Shown piece by piece: positions 28,790-38,568 of a DNA stretch of 64,000 bases (the stretch's first letter is position 1; every line of letters starts with the position of its first letter). The notes under the pieces are model-generated. The model had not been told where the DNA came from, ran no database searches, and saw only the letters and a program-made list of their open reading frames with translations. The DNA is from Bacteriovorax sp. GTDB lineage: Bacteria > Bdellovibrionota > Bacteriovoracia > Bacteriovoracales > Bacteriovoracaceae. The translations under genes were made by a program, and so were the position numbers. The stretch covers positions 2,170 through 66,169 of the forward strand of contig JAQTTZ010000007.1 of NCBI GenBank assembly GCA_028710485.1, in the 5' to 3' direction.

Positions 28790-29500
28790 ATGATCACAAA
28801 ACATCTTATAAATTCTATTTATCGGGCAACTGAAGGCGAAGGAGTATTCCTCGGCCGTGCTCAGATTTTTGTCCGCTATCAGGGCTGTGCTATTGGATGT
28901 TTGAACTGTGATTCTAAAGACACTTGGGATTTCTCTGAAGACATGGGCCAGTCGCTAGAAATGGTGATGGAAGCTGTTCATAAAGAAGGTTTTAACGGAG
29001 CGATTAAAAACGTATCAATTACGGGGGGAGATCCACTTCACCCGAGTCATGTTCCTCATGTGCGGGCCTTGGTAAAATTACTGAAAGAAAAAAAATACTA
29101 CGTTAATATTGAAGCGGCCGGCACGAGAGTCGTGGATGAGATTTTTGATCTTGTTGATTACGTGAGTTTTGATTTCAAAACGCCTTCTACTGGAGTTAGA
29201 ACCCCACTAAAAAATATTGCCAAGATGATTGCCCAGTACCCTGGAAAATTTCAAGTTAAGGCCGTCATTTCAGATCGGGCAGATTTTGTCACAACACTTG
29301 AGGCCTTCAAAATGCTTCGAGCTGATGAGGACAGCATGCCTTTTCCTTGGGTTTTAACTCCATGTTTTAATAATCACGAAGAGTTCCCATTGGAACGATT
29401 TTCTCAGGTGCTTACCTGGAATGAAGAGGCCGGTGGTTTTTTCCGCGTTATAGGCCAACAGCACAAATGGATCTTTGGTCCGGACCAAAAACAAGTTTAA
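28790..29500 (+). CDS. queE: 7-carboxy-7-deazaguanine synthase (radical SAM)
   Basis: 236 residues, with the QueE form of the cluster motif: CAIGCLNC (C-x3-C-x2-C) near residue 33. It starts with the conserved YRATEGEG substrate motif, then VSITGGDPL (the 'GGE' element is GGD here) and a VSFDFKTPS segment. It rearranges carboxytetrahydropterin to CDG in queuosine synthesis. tgt in the same window is the later step. I looked for a preQ1 riboswitch upstream and did not find one. Confidence 0.9.
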   Translation: MITKHLINSIYRATEGEGVFLGRAQIFVRYQGCAIGCLNCDSKDTWDFSEDMGQSLEMVMEAVHKEGFNGAIKNVSITGGDPLHPSHVPHVRALVKLLKEKKYYVNIEAAGTRVVDEIFDLVDYVSFDFKTPSTGVRTPLKNIAKMIAQYPGKFQVKAVISDRADFVTTLEAFKMLRADEDSMPFPWVLTPCFNNHEEFPLERFSQVLTWNEEAGGFFRVIGQQHKWIFGPDQKQV

Positions 29501-29551
29501 AAAATCCTATCCGTTAGACTTTTATCAATGAAGAGCTGCTGGAGAGTTTGA

Positions 29552-30673
29552 ATGCCAAGAGCAATGGAAAAAAACGAATTTGAAATAATCAATGAGACTA
29601 TTGACTCAATTGCGGCCATTTTTATCACAGATCACAAAGGTCACTTTGTTTATGTTAATGAAATTTTTTGTCAGCTTACAGGATATAAAAGTGATGAACT
29701 CATTGGAAAATCTTCAAATATTTTGAAGTCAGGAATTCACACCGATGAATTTTACAAAGAATTCTGGCGTGCAATAATGTCAGGGGAAATGTGGAGAGGA
29801 ACCTTTTGTAATAAGACCAAAACGGGGGAGCTCCTATGGTTAGATACCATTATTAAACCTATTTTTAATAAGAATAATGAAATAGAAAAATTTATTGGAA
29901 TTCGTTTCAATATTACAGATAATGTTAAGAATAAATTTGCATTGAAAGCGCAAGAGGAACAATTAGTAGCAATCTCAGGACTTGCGACTATTGGAGAAAT
30001 TTCTGGATTTATTGCACATGAAATAAATAATCCGCTGACTGCTATATCTCTTGCAACTAATTCTATTGAATTGTCATTGAATTCAAAATTGCCAGATCTC
30101 GAAAAAATAAAAAATCTAAATTCCAAAATAATCAAAGTATCAAAGAGAATTTCAAGGATCGTTTCTTCACTCCGCAATCTCAGTAGAGATGAAGCTCATT
30201 TTGAAATGCAATTTCATAAACCAAGTGAAATTGTAGAAGATGTTCTTTTGATCATTGAGGATATTGCAAAATCAGAGGAAATTAAATTAGTCATAGATAG
30301 TGAGATTGGCAATGATTTGTTAATTAGGTGCCATAAAACTCAAATATCACAAGTGTTAATTAATTTGATTAAAAATGCTTGTGATGCCGTTCAACCCTTG
30401 GAAAAGAAGGAAGTTAAATTAACGATAAAATCGGATAAGGAAGCCTTAGAAATAAGAGTGCTGGATACTGGAACGAAAATTCCGGATGAAGTCGCGTCCT
30501 GTTTATTTACCCCCCTTTTCACAACTAAGAAAGCAGGAAAAGGAACGGGACTTGGGCTGACCATTTCTGCAAAAATTATTGAAGCCCATGATGGAAAACT
30601 TTATCTAGATAACGAATGTGATCAGACCTGCTTTGTTGTCATAATTCCTCTAGACCAAAAGAAATTGCTTTGA
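29552..30673 (+). CDS. PAS-domain histidine kinase (NtrB-like architecture)
   Basis: 373 residues, no membrane segment, so cytoplasmic. Residues ~10-125 are a PAS/PAC domain (FITDHKGHFVYVNEIFCQLTGY ... WLDTIIKPIFN); ~140-210 the H-box in IAHEINNPLTAISL; then N box INLIKNACDAV, G1 LDTGTKIPD and G2 GKGTGLGLTI. The HEINNPL form is typical of NtrB-class kinases that often act on sigma-54 activators. There is no response regulator beside it. It overlaps the convergent SprT-like gene by 24 bp. Confidence 0.92.
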   Translation: MPRAMEKNEFEIINETIDSIAAIFITDHKGHFVYVNEIFCQLTGYKSDELIGKSSNILKSGIHTDEFYKEFWRAIMSGEMWRGTFCNKTKTGELLWLDTIIKPIFNKNNEIEKFIGIRFNITDNVKNKFALKAQEEQLVAISGLATIGEISGFIAHEINNPLTAISLATNSIELSLNSKLPDLEKIKNLNSKIIKVSKRISRIVSSLRNLSRDEAHFEMQFHKPSEIVEDVLLIIEDIAKSEEIKLVIDSEIGNDLLIRCHKTQISQVLINLIKNACDAVQPLEKKEVKLTIKSDKEALEIRVLDTGTKIPDEVASCLFTPLFTTKKAGKGTGLGLTISAKIIEAHDGKLYLDNECDQTCFVVIIPLDQKKLL

Positions 30674-31771
30674 AGAACTTCCCGAATTAAGGGCAGGCTT
30701 TATAGAAAGATTTGATCCCTTTATTTTTCCTGCATTATGAGCATCAGCGTTGTGTATGCCACCAGATAAACTGGAATGTCCAATGCGGGGATAAACAATA
30801 TGTAATTTATTTTGAATATTTTTTTCAATGGCCACTAAGTCCATACCCGTTGCTAGTGTTGATTTTTGCTTCTCAATTTTTTCTACATATCCCTTTGCTA
30901 CACCATTAAAAAATGAATTCTTGCTGGATTTACCCTTGAGACTTGGATTTTCTTTTTGAGTCTGTTTCCAGATAGCTTCTAACTCTATATCAAGAAAGTG
31001 AGCGACATAATCGGCAAGTTCCACAGAGGTCGCGTCTCCGATAACTTCCAGATAAAAAATTCCACGCCCGTGATTAAAGACAGGAGAGACAAAAAATGTT
31101 TTTAGGATTTCGTAGATTGCAACATGCTTGGAGCTTTTTCGAGTGGCCTCTAAGACTCTTTTGACGTAAACGATTTCGTCCCCGGAAGTCTCTGTCTTAC
31201 TTAGATCAAGATTATGTTCAAGCAGCAATTGATTGGCCTTTAAAGTGGCCAGTTCTCTTTCATGGACGTTGTCAGAAGTTGCGAGCGCCAGGAGTTTTTT
31301 CAAGCGCAATAATAGTTTTTCTGTTTTATGGTTTTCGTTTTCATCTTCATCTTCATTTTCAGACTTAGCTTTATCATTTTCAAGCTCAAGGTTGGCGTAG
31401 GCCGCATACACTTCCGGGCCCCATCCAAAACTTTTGCAAACGGTATGAAACTCTTCCCCATGCAAAACGCGTGGACCCATTAAGAGGTAACACATAAAGT
31501 GCGCCAGCTCGTGGCGGATGATATTTTTTAAAACAGAATCAAATGCCTGATACATTAATTTTTTTGATAACCCTAACTCATAAGAGCGTGAGTCGAAATA
31601 GCCAAGGCGAGAGTTGTCTTCGAAAACGACAATAGTTAAAGGGTAGAGGATACCTTTGTAGTAAATTCTACTTCTCTCCATTTTTAATTTCATCTCCAGG
31701 TTTACAATCTCGCGTACGTCGTTACGTACGCGAGTTATAAAGGCCGAAATCGTTTTTGAATGAAGAAACAT
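30650..31771 (-). CDS. SprT-like metalloprotease fused to DUF2786
   Basis: 373 residues. SprT-like part: zinc motif HELAH at 87-91 (HExxH), with His104 and His109 in HGEEFH as possible third ligands, and a FGWGPE motif. An acidic linker (EDEDENENH) follows, then the DUF2786 helical domain from about 150 (RLKKLLALATSDNVHERELA). SprT/Spartan-like proteases remove DNA-protein crosslinks, but DUF2786 fusions are little known; the role is inferred. The stop lies 24 nt inside the convergent kinase gene. Confidence 0.8.
   Translation of the reverse strand: MFLHSKTISAFITRVRNDVREIVNLEMKLKMERSRIYYKGILYPLTIVVFEDNSRLGYFDSRSYELGLSKKLMYQAFDSVLKNIIRHELAHFMCYLLMGPRVLHGEEFHTVCKSFGWGPEVYAAYANLELENDKAKSENEDEDENENHKTEKLLLRLKKLLALATSDNVHERELATLKANQLLLEHNLDLSKTETSGDEIVYVKRVLEATRKSSKHVAIYEILKTFFVSPVFNHGRGIFYLEVIGDATSVELADYVAHFLDIELEAIWKQTQKENPSLKGKSSKNSFFNGVAKGYVEKIEKQKSTLATGMDLVAIEKNIQNKLHIVYPRIGHSSLSGGIHNADAHNAGKIKGSNLSIKPALNSGSSSKQFLLV
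31709..31734. repeat. GC-rich 10-bp inverted repeat inside the SprT-like gene
   Basis: CTCGCGTACG (31709-31718) / CGTACGCGAG (31725-31734) with a 6-nt loop, encoding RVRNDVRE at residues 14-21. It is unusually CG-rich for this AT-rich sequence and could form a hairpin in the mRNA. Confidence 0.6.
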
Positions 31772-31773
31772 TT

Positions 31774-32547
31774 TTATTTACGAGAACCTAGAGCACCTTT
31801 AAACCACTCGCGGTTCATGCGAGCAATGTTTTCGATTTTAATTCCTTTCGGACATTGAGCTTCACACTCAGCTTCGTTGGTGCAATTTCCAAATCCAAGT
31901 TCGTCCATTTTAGCAACCATTGCCTGTGTTCTGGCCTCAGACTCAACTTCTCCTTGAGGAAGAAGAGCGAGTTGAGAAATTTTAGCCGAAACAAAAAGCA
32001 TGGCAGAAGCATTTTTACAACTTGCGACACAAGCTCCACAACCGATACAAGCAGCAGCATCCATTGCGAGTTCTGCATTTTCTTGTCCGATTAAAATAGC
32101 GTTGGCGTCTTGAGGGTTACCGGTATTGACGTTAACAAATCCGCCAGCTGCGATAATTTCATCAAATGCTCCACGATCAACCATTAGGTCTTTAAGCACA
32201 GGAAAAGCTTTTGCCCTCCACGGCTCAACAACAATGGTGTCACCAGATTTAAATTTTCTCATGTGTAGCTGACAAGTTGTTGTTTCAGCTTCCGGGCCAT
32301 GGGCCTGGCCATTGATCATCATTGAACACATTCCGCAAATTCCTTCGCGGCAGTCGTGGTCAAATGCAATGGTGTCGCCTTGCTCTTTAATTAATTTTGT
32401 ATTGAGAGTGTCCATCATTTCAAGAAATGACATATCAGGAGAAACGCCGTCGAGTTTATAATCGACCATTGCTCCTTTATCTTTATTATTTTTTTGTCTC
32501 CATACTTTTAAGTTAAGAGACATCGTGCCGTGATTATCTGTACTCAT
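31774..32547 (-). CDS. sdhB: Succinate dehydrogenase/fumarate reductase iron-sulfur subunit
   Basis: 257 residues with cysteines for three clusters: CREGICGMC for [2Fe-2S] at ~65-73, [11 protein letters not shown] for [4Fe-4S], and CEAQCPKGI for [3Fe-4S]. It carries electrons from the flavin to the haem-bearing SdhC and quinone. The AAGGGG site upstream supports ATG 32547. It is last in sdhCAB. Confidence 0.96.
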   Translation of the reverse strand: MSTDNHGTMSLNLKVWRQKNNKDKGAMVDYKLDGVSPDMSFLEMMDTLNTKLIKEQGDTIAFDHDCREGICGMCSMMINGQAHGPEAETTTCQLHMRKFKSGDTIVVEPWRAKAFPVLKDLMVDRGAFDEIIAAGGFVNVNTGNPQDANAILIGQENAELAMDAAACIGCGACVASCKNASAMLFVSAKISQLALLPQGEVESEARTQAMVAKMDELGFGNCTNEAECEAQCPKGIKIENIARMNREWFKGALGSRK

Positions 32548-32558
32548 GGAAATACCCC

Positions 32559-34496
32559 TTACTTATAACTTCTTTGAGTTAATTTTACTGTTTCGAACTT
32601 CAGCTCTTCGATGTTACGAATTGGTTTTGTCGCGTCGCCTTGGTATTCCCAAGCAGCAACGTGACAGAAATTCTCATCATCGCGAAGGGCCTCATTTTCA
32701 GGAGTTTGTGATTCCTCTCTGAAGTGTCCACCACAAGACTCTTTTCTCTCTAGTGCATCCAGTGCCATCAACTCACCTAATTCTAAAAAGTCAGCAACTC
32801 TTCCGGCCTTTTCAAGTTCAGTGTTAACATCAACGTTTAATCCAGAAACTTTTACGTTTTTCCAGAAATCTTCGCGCAATGCTTGAATTTCACTGATTGC
32901 TTTTTTAAGGCCGGCTTCATTTCTTCCCATCCCAACATTTTCCCACATGATATGGCCTAGGGCCCTGTGGAATTCATCAACTGTTTTAGTCCCATTGATT
33001 GCTAAGAGCTTTTTGAATTTTGCTGTTGAATCAGAAAAGGCTTTTTCGAATTCAGGATGTGTCGTTTCAATCTTTTCAAATTTTTCAGACGCAAAATAAT
33101 TTCCGATTGTATAAGGTATAACAAAATACCCATCGGCTAAACCTTGCATAAGAGCAGAAGCTCCTAAGCGGTTAGCTCCGTGATCGGAAAAGTTAGCTTC
33201 ACCTAAAACAAAAAGTCCCGGGATATTGCTCATCAAATTATAATCCACCCATAAACCACCCATTGTGTAATGGATCGCAGGATAAATCATCATCGGCATT
33301 TTATACGGATTGTGATCAGTTATTCGTTCATACATGGCAAAAAGATTTCCGTATTCAGCGCGGATTTTATCTTCACCTTTTCTTTTAATAGCATCAGCGA
33401 AATCCAGGTATACAGCTTTTCCTGTTGCAGAAACTCCGAATCCAGCATCACATTGAAGTTTTGCATTTCGAGAGGCCACATCACGAGGAACGAGGTTACC
33501 AAAAGATGGGTAAATTCTCTCTAAGTAATAATCGCGTTCGTTTTCAGGAATAAGATCAGGAGAGCGCTTATCTCCTTTCATTTTTGGAACCCAAACACGT
33601 CCATCGTTTCTTAGAGACTCAGACATCAAAGTTAATTTTGACTGATGATCCCCAGAAACAGGAATACATGTCGGGTGAATTTGGGTGTAACAAGGGTTCG
33701 CGAAATAGGCACCCTTTTTATAAGCTCTGAAAGCAGCAGAAGCGTTTGAGGCTTTGGCGTTAGTCGAAAGGTAGTACACGTTTCCGTATCCACCAGTGGC
33801 CAGAATAACAGCGTCAGCAGTGTATTTTTCGAATTCACCAGTCACAACGTTTCTGACTACAATCCCACGGGCCTTGCCATCAATCACAACTAATTCCGTC
33901 ATTTCGCGACGAGTGTATGATTTAATTGTTCCCTTATGAACTTCTTTCATCATTGCTGAATAAGCACCTAATAAAAGTTGTTGTCCCGTTTGTCCACGAG
34001 CATAGAAAGTTCGTGAAACTTGAGCTCCACCGAAAGATCTATTTGAAAGTGTTCCACCGTATTCACGAGCAAAAGGAACCCCTTGGGCCACACATTGATC
34101 GATAATATTATTGGCCACTTCAGCTAAGCGATAAACGTTTGATTCGCGAGCTCTATAGTCTCCACCTTTTACTGTATCGTAAAAAAGTCTATAAACTGAA
34201 TCGCCATCGTTTGGATAATTTTTAGCAGCGTTGATTCCACCTTGAGCAGCGATCGAGTGCGCGCGTCTTGGTGAATCTTGAATACAAAAAGTCGTCACAT
34301 TATAACCAAGTTCGGCCATACTGGCGGCCGCTGAAGCTCCGGCAAGACCTGTTCCAACTACGATCACTGAGTATTTTCTTTTATTGGCAGGGTTCACTAA
34401 TTTCATATGAAATTTATGACTCTTCCATCTGTCACTGATAGGGCCATCAGGAACTTTACCATCAAGTTTTTTAAATTTTATGTTCTCTGTTGTCAT
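32559..34496 (-). CDS. sdhA: Succinate dehydrogenase/fumarate reductase flavoprotein subunit
   Basis: 645 residues from ATG 34496, preferred because AGGAGG lies 9 nt upstream and it follows the sdhC stop by two bases; the longer frame extends into sdhC. Flavin-binding [35 protein letters not shown] (the FAD-linking His is in SHRAHS-type HSIAAQGG) and active-site HPTCIPVSG are present. The sequence follows the type-B (Bacteroides/epsilon-like) enzyme rather than the proteobacterial type C. It oxidises succinate or reduces fumarate. Confidence 0.96.
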   Translation of the reverse strand: MTTENIKFKKLDGKVPDGPISDRWKSHKFHMKLVNPANKRKYSVIVVGTGLAGASAAASMAELGYNVTTFCIQDSPRRAHSIAAQGGINAAKNYPNDGDSVYRLFYDTVKGGDYRARESNVYRLAEVANNIIDQCVAQGVPFAREYGGTLSNRSFGGAQVSRTFYARGQTGQQLLLGAYSAMMKEVHKGTIKSYTRREMTELVVIDGKARGIVVRNVVTGEFEKYTADAVILATGGYGNVYYLSTNAKASNASAAFRAYKKGAYFANPCYTQIHPTCIPVSGDHQSKLTLMSESLRNDGRVWVPKMKGDKRSPDLIPENERDYYLERIYPSFGNLVPRDVASRNAKLQCDAGFGVSATGKAVYLDFADAIKRKGEDKIRAEYGNLFAMYERITDHNPYKMPMMIYPAIHYTMGGLWVDYNLMSNIPGLFVLGEANFSDHGANRLGASALMQGLADGYFVIPYTIGNYFASEKFEKIETTHPEFEKAFSDSTAKFKKLLAINGTKTVDEFHRALGHIMWENVGMGRNEAGLKKAISEIQALREDFWKNVKVSGLNVDVNTELEKAGRVADFLELGELMALDALERKESCGGHFREESQTPENEALRDDENFCHVAAWEYQGDATKPIRNIEELKFETVKLTQRSYK

Positions 34497-34498
34497 GA

Positions 34499-35173
34499 TT
34501 AGTGTCCTCCTTGGAGATAGCAAAAAATCGGAAAGATAGAAAATCCGATAGCTACAAAAAATCCAAATAGTGTTGAAGCCAATTCAATTTTTGGCATGTA
34601 TTTTGGGTGATTGAATCCGAGACTTTGAAATGCTGACCAAAAGCCGTGGCTAGTGTGAACACCTAAGGCCACGATAGCGACTATATAACCGCCAACGTGA
34701 AGTGAGCTTTGAAAATATTCAACCGTGGTTTTATAGATATCTCTCATTTCAACACCACCGATAATAGTTGTGTATTGAGTTCCAAATTTTAATCCCAGAA
34801 TATGAATAACTAAAAAGACAAGTGCGATGACTCCAGAGTAGGCCATGGTTGCTGAAGCAAAAGTTCCTCCGCGACCAGATTTGGTGTACGAGTAATAAGG
34901 AGTGGGACGAGCTTGCTTGTTAGCAATGATTACTTTAAACGCCATCACAATATGCGAGATGAAAAGTAATGCCAGTCCTGCTTCAGCAAAATAGATCAGG
35001 GGATTGCTGGTCAACGCATGCGAGTATTTGTTGAAAGCATCGGATCCGATCAGCAAGGTGAAATTTCCTAGCATGTGGGTAACTAAAAAGCCGCAGAGAA
35101 GAAGTCCAGTGACTGCCATGATCTGCTTTTGGCCGATCGATGAGAGTGGTGAACACTTACGTTTAGAACTCAT
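34499..35173 (-). CDS. sdhC: Succinate dehydrogenase cytochrome b subunit (type B)
   Basis: 224 residues with five predicted transmembrane helices and several membrane-facing histidines ([43 protein letters not shown]) able to ligate two haems, as in type-B di-haem anchors that need no separate SdhD. AAGGAG precedes the ATG by 9 nt. It is first gene of sdhCAB, and its stop abuts the sdhA start. Confidence 0.92.
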   Translation of the reverse strand: MSSKRKCSPLSSIGQKQIMAVTGLLLCGFLVTHMLGNFTLLIGSDAFNKYSHALTSNPLIYFAEAGLALLFISHIVMAFKVIIANKQARPTPYYSYTKSGRGGTFASATMAYSGVIALVFLVIHILGLKFGTQYTTIIGGVEMRDIYKTTVEYFQSSLHVGGYIVAIVALGVHTSHGFWSAFQSLGFNHPKYMPKIELASTLFGFFVAIGFSIFPIFCYLQGGH

Positions 35174-35374
35174 AGGAAAATGCTCCTTGAATGTGGAATG
35201 AAATAATCTGAATTCATGTGAATATAGCTCATTGCTAATGATTGGTTAAGTATTAATTTAATTGGAGATCAGAGTTTCTAAATAGGTTAAAATCAAACCT
35301 ATTTGAGAATACTGGCATTTTTGGAAAGATTTGTGTCACAATAGGAAATAATTTTTCTAGAACTTGGGTAAGAA

Positions 35375-35806
35375 ATGAAGGACGTAAAATCAGAATTAGA
35401 ATTTGTAGGATGGCGCGAAAGTGTTGACTTGCCAATGTTTAAACTAATCAATTTAAAGGCCAAGATTGATACGGGAGCTAAAACTTCTGCTTTGCATGCT
35501 GATGAAATTGAATTCATCACTTTCAAGGGAAAGAAATATGTACGCTTTTCTATTGAAAATGACGAAGGGAAAAAAAAGTATATTAAAGCGCGCTTCTTAG
35601 AAGAACGTGAAATTAAAAGTTCCACTGGTCAAAAAACCATTCGTCCAGTGGTAAAAACTAAGATTCGTATGGGGAAAAGTGAATTTGAAATTGAAATCAC
35701 ATTGATTAACCGTGATCTTATGGGTTTTAAAATGCTGATTGGTAGAGAAGCACTAAATGGAAGATTTTTAATTAATCCAGCACGTTCATATTTATTAAAA
35801 AAATGA
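35375..35806 (+). CDS. RimK-associated retropepsin-like zinc protease
   Basis: 143 residues. The motif KIDTGAKTSALHAD is the family's aspartic-type active-site loop (DTGA), followed by a FSIENDEGKKK strand and a LIGREALNGRF C-terminal motif. Family members (ATP-dependent zinc protease / retropepsin-like) usually sit beside rimK, as here (24-bp gap). The role with the glutamate ligase is inferred. Confidence 0.88.
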   Translation: MKDVKSELEFVGWRESVDLPMFKLINLKAKIDTGAKTSALHADEIEFITFKGKKYVRFSIENDEGKKKYIKARFLEEREIKSSTGQKTIRPVVKTKIRMGKSEFEIEITLINRDLMGFKMLIGREALNGRFLINPARSYLLKK

Positions 35807-35830
35807 TAATCAAATCCGGAGTCCCTTCAA

Positions 35831-36733
35831 ATGAAGATCGGCATTTTATCTCGAAGCTCGAATATCTACTCAACTAAAAGACTTGTGGAAGCTAGTAAAG
35901 CTCGCGGTCATGAAGTCGATGTTATTGACACGCTAAAATGTTATATGGATATTACTTCCAAAAAACCAATGGTGTATTACCAAGAACGTGTTCTTAACGA
36001 TTTTGATGCCATCATTCCACGTATTGGTGCTTCAATTACTTTCTACGGAACGGCGGTTATTCGCCAATTTGAAATGATGGGTGTGTCATCTCTTAATGAG
36101 AGTGTCGCCATCTCTAGATCCCGTGATAAATTGCGCTCCCTTCAACTTTTATCGAGAAAGGGAATTGGACTTCCAGTAACAGGATTTGCTCACTCTACTA
36201 AGATGACTCAAGAGTTAATTAAATTAGTCGGAGGAGCACCTCTGATAATTAAACTGCTTGAAGGAACTCAAGGCAAAGGAGTTGTATTGGCCGAAACTGA
36301 TGGGGCCGCTGAATCGGTTATTGATGCATTCAGAGAAATGGACGCCAATATTTTAGTTCAAGAATTTATTAAAGAAGCGCGTGGTTCTGATATTCGTTGT
36401 TTTGTTATTGGTGATGAAGTTGTTGCGACAATGAAGCGAACGGCAAAGGAAGGGGAGTTTAGATCAAATCTTCACCGCGGTGGCTCTGCTCAGGTGGTTA
36501 CCATTACTCCAGAAGAGCGACAGGCGGCACTTGGTGCAACCAAGGCACTAGGTTTAAATGTTGCAGGCGTGGATCTTCTCAGATCTGATAGAGGCCCTTT
36601 GATTATGGAAGTAAATTCTTCTCCAGGACTCAATGGTATAGAGACAGCAACCGGTAAAGATGTTGCGGGAATGATTATCGAATACTTGGAAAAAATGGAT
36701 AAACACAGCACTGAGACTAAGGGCAAAGGTTAA
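35831..36733 (+). CDS. rimK: RimK-type ATP-grasp glutamate ligase
   Basis: 300 residues: N-terminal [30 protein letters not shown], then the ATP-grasp core with [18 protein letters not shown] (nucleotide Lys), [16 protein letters not shown], and the Mg-binding [14 protein letters not shown]. RimK adds glutamates to the C-terminus of ribosomal protein S6. It is the middle gene of the protease-rimK-small protein operon. Confidence 0.94.
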   Translation: MKIGILSRSSNIYSTKRLVEASKARGHEVDVIDTLKCYMDITSKKPMVYYQERVLNDFDAIIPRIGASITFYGTAVIRQFEMMGVSSLNESVAISRSRDKLRSLQLLSRKGIGLPVTGFAHSTKMTQELIKLVGGAPLIIKLLEGTQGKGVVLAETDGAAESVIDAFREMDANILVQEFIKEARGSDIRCFVIGDEVVATMKRTAKEGEFRSNLHRGGSAQVVTITPEERQAALGATKALGLNVAGVDLLRSDRGPLIMEVNSSPGLNGIETATGKDVAGMIIEYLEKMDKHSTETKGKG

Positions 36734-36742
36734 TCGTTATCA

Positions 36743-36994
36743 ATGAAGATTAAAGAATTTCCTGCAGAATTTTTTATTAAATTAGAGGGCCAAGATTTTC
36801 TTCTTGGAAGGCTTTCAATTAATAAAATGAATCAATCTTACTGGGTGGAAATTGATATTGTTCAAAAAGAATCAAAAAAAATATTCGCACATGTAGGCAA
36901 CCTCTACGGCATCAGCGAGCTCGATGAAGCACTCGACTTGTCAGTGCAAACTCTTTCTAATTATATTGGCCGTAAGCAGAGTCAAAAACCTTAA
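36743..36994 (+). CDS. Small protein downstream of rimK
   Basis: 83 residues, 9 nt after rimK, so probably co-transcribed. Mixed alpha/beta with LEGQDFLLGRLSI, FAHVGNLYGISELDEALDL and a Lys-rich end. No cysteines or membrane segments. Not recognised. Confidence 0.6.
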   Translation: MKIKEFPAEFFIKLEGQDFLLGRLSINKMNQSYWVEIDIVQKESKKIFAHVGNLYGISELDEALDLSVQTLSNYIGRKQSQKP

Positions 36995-37152
36995 GCAATG
37001 TAAGAATAAGTCAGAAGAATCCGTCATTTTAATGACTTAGCAAACTACTCAAACGTCAAATTAGTGACTTAACAGGTGTAAGCATCGTTACGTAATTTCA
37101 ACCAGTTGATGGAAAACAATCTCTTTTATGACCTTTTTCGGGCCTTGTAAAA
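36995..37152. other. Intergenic region before the sigma-54-like promoter
   Basis: AT-rich, with a short palindrome GTCATTTTAATGAC (37022-37035). No ORF. I see no terminator directly after the rimK operon; the first one is at 37237. Confidence 0.4.
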
Positions 37153-37170
37153 CTTGGCACGATGTCTGCA
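37153..37170 (+). promoter_or_regulatory. Candidate sigma-54 (-24/-12) promoter
   Basis: CTTGGCACGATGTCTGCA matches the RpoN consensus YTGGCACG-N4-TTGCW at all but one base, with the exact GG-N10-GC spacing (GG 37156-37157, GC 37168-37169). The start site would be near 37181. No coding gene follows in an obvious way, only a short stretch and a terminator. Confidence 0.6.
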
Positions 37171-37180
37171 ATTAGTATTC

Positions 37181-37273
37181 ATGTGTGTGGAGAATCTGAA
37201 AAAAGGATTTTTTTAGACCTCCTGTGAATGTCTCTCAAAAAGCCCATTGCTGAAATATGCACTGGGCTTTTTT
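37181..37273 (+). ncRNA. Candidate ~93-nt small RNA with sigma-54 promoter
   Basis: The region lies between the RpoN-like promoter and a strong terminator. It has only an 11-codon ORF (MCVENLKKGFF, 37181-37216) with no good ribosome-binding site. The 3' end is a terminator hairpin. The candidate is based on promoter plus terminator and the absence of a gene; conservation was not tested. Confidence 0.4.
37237..37273 (+). terminator. Rho-independent terminator
   Basis: AAAAAGCCCA (37237-37246) and TGGGCTTTTT (37263-37272), extended inward (TTGC / GCAC, one mismatch), followed by T-run. It ends the candidate small RNA and would also stop read-through from rimK. Confidence 0.85.
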
Positions 37274-37285
37274 GTTTTTGGCGAG

Positions 37286-37475
37286 CTATGAAGCCCTTTC
37301 CACAGATGAGTCTACACCTACAGGAGCTTCAAAATATTTGCATTCACATACTGTCCAAGTATGATCGGTGCGCTTGATTAATAAATCAATTTGGAATCCT
37401 CCCGTATCTTTTCTTTCGAAATACGACCCACCTCATCTACAACATTCTTTATTCCTAGAGCATAGTCAATCTTCT
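37286..37475 (-). pseudogene. Frameshifted C-terminal remnant of an AAA ATPase (DUF234/PD-(D/E)XK-linked type)
   Basis: On the minus strand, one frame (37395-37472) reads KIDYALGIKNVVDEVGRISK and another (37286-37399) reads GFQIDLLIKRTDHTWTVCECKY then FEAPVGV to a TAG. Together they reproduce the C-terminal pattern of ATP-binding proteins of the type '...IKKALGI.gV.te..SW....GaQIDLLIDR.D..inlCEmKf'. The two pieces are out of frame and the ATPase part is missing, so it is a decayed gene next to the toxin-antitoxin pair. Confidence 0.6.
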
Positions 37476-37601
37476 AAGTACTCAATTTTTATAACATCTA
37501 ATTATGAGGATTTTGCAAATGTTATTTCAGCTAGATAACATTGTTTTCCTATTGATAACATTTTTTTGATACTAATCGTATTTTTATGCTATTTTATTGA
37601 A
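37476..37601. other. AT-rich promoter region of the toxin-antitoxin pair
   Basis: Very AT-rich, with short direct repeats of TAACATT/GATAACA (37491-37497, 37536-37542, 37553-37562) that may be operator half-sites for autoregulation. No gene. Confidence 0.4.
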
Positions 37602-38558
37602 ATGAAAGATTTTTTTATGAAGACACTTGGAAAGTACCTACCAAATCTTAAGGTTGAAAATAAGCCTCTAAAAATGGAGGATCTATCGTTACATTACAGA
37701 AGTCTGTATTCAATTTCGAAGATGACTTTAGATGGCTCGCCTTTTTTAGCTGTAGCACTAAAAGATAAAGTGCCAAGCATTGGGCCAAGAGAATTTAAAA
37801 AACACATCAGTGTATTTGAAGAAAAATATAAGTTACCCGTTATTTGGTGTCTTCAAGATTTGGCGTACGAAAAAATACAAAGATTAATGGAGTATGGATT
37901 TAATTTTATAATTGATGAAAAGGTTGTTTATTTACCAACCCTTAATTCTATTATTAAGATTGAAAAACCATTGCATAAAAGTAAAGCTAGCAAAGTAAGC
38001 CCTTTGGGAATCAATGTACTTATCGAACAACTTTTGGAAAAAAGTATCGAAGGATTGAGCAAAATTAACATAGCGAAAAAATTTGGTGTTTCACAAATGA
38101 CAATCGCTCGTGCACTAGAGACTTTGATTTCAAATAATCTATGTTCAGAAGAAAAAAATGGAATAGAGAAAGTTATTAGGTTTTCTTCAGAAAAAGAACT
38201 TTGGAATTATATAAAAGAAAATATTGAATCACCAGTAATAGAAGTCATTTATACTAAAGATCATATTATAGGGCTTCCCTTGAGTGGTATTTCGGCTCTT
38301 GCAAATAATTCGATGTTAGCTGACGATCATGTTCCGACTATGGCGATTTCCAAGAAAAGGCTTACTGAATTTAAAAATATTGAAGTAACTTCAAAAGATG
38401 AAGCACACCTAAGTCTTGAAATTTGGAACAGAGAACCAATTTTTAAAAAAGAACAAACTATTAATGTGATAGATGCGTATTTAATATTGAAAAACAATCA
38501 AGACGAAAGAGTGCAAATTGCATTAGAAGATTGGCTTAACAGATATAAATTTAATTAA
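37602..38558 (+). CDS. AbiEi-like antitoxin (HTH protein)
   Basis: 318 residues from ATG 37602 (ATG 37617 is an alternative; the TTG at 37566 is unlikely). A DNA-binding HTH near the middle reads GLSKINIAKKFGVSQMTIARALETL, followed by a C-terminal domain with GLPLSGISALANNSMLADDH, the pattern of AbiEi-type antitoxins. It precedes a nucleotidyltransferase gene by 10 nt, the type IV (AbiE) toxin-antitoxin arrangement. It would repress its own operon. Low GC and neighbouring gene remnants suggest horizontal gain. Confidence 0.75.
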   Translation: MKDFFMKTLGKYLPNLKVENKPLKMEDLSLHYRSLYSISKMTLDGSPFLAVALKDKVPSIGPREFKKHISVFEEKYKLPVIWCLQDLAYEKIQRLMEYGFNFIIDEKVVYLPTLNSIIKIEKPLHKSKASKVSPLGINVLIEQLLEKSIEGLSKINIAKKFGVSQMTIARALETLISNNLCSEEKNGIEKVIRFSSEKELWNYIKENIESPVIEVIYTKDHIIGLPLSGISALANNSMLADDHVPTMAISKKRLTEFKNIEVTSKDEAHLSLEIWNREPIFKKEQTINVIDAYLILKNNQDERVQIALEDWLNRYKFN

Positions 38559-38568
38559 TGAGGCCAAG

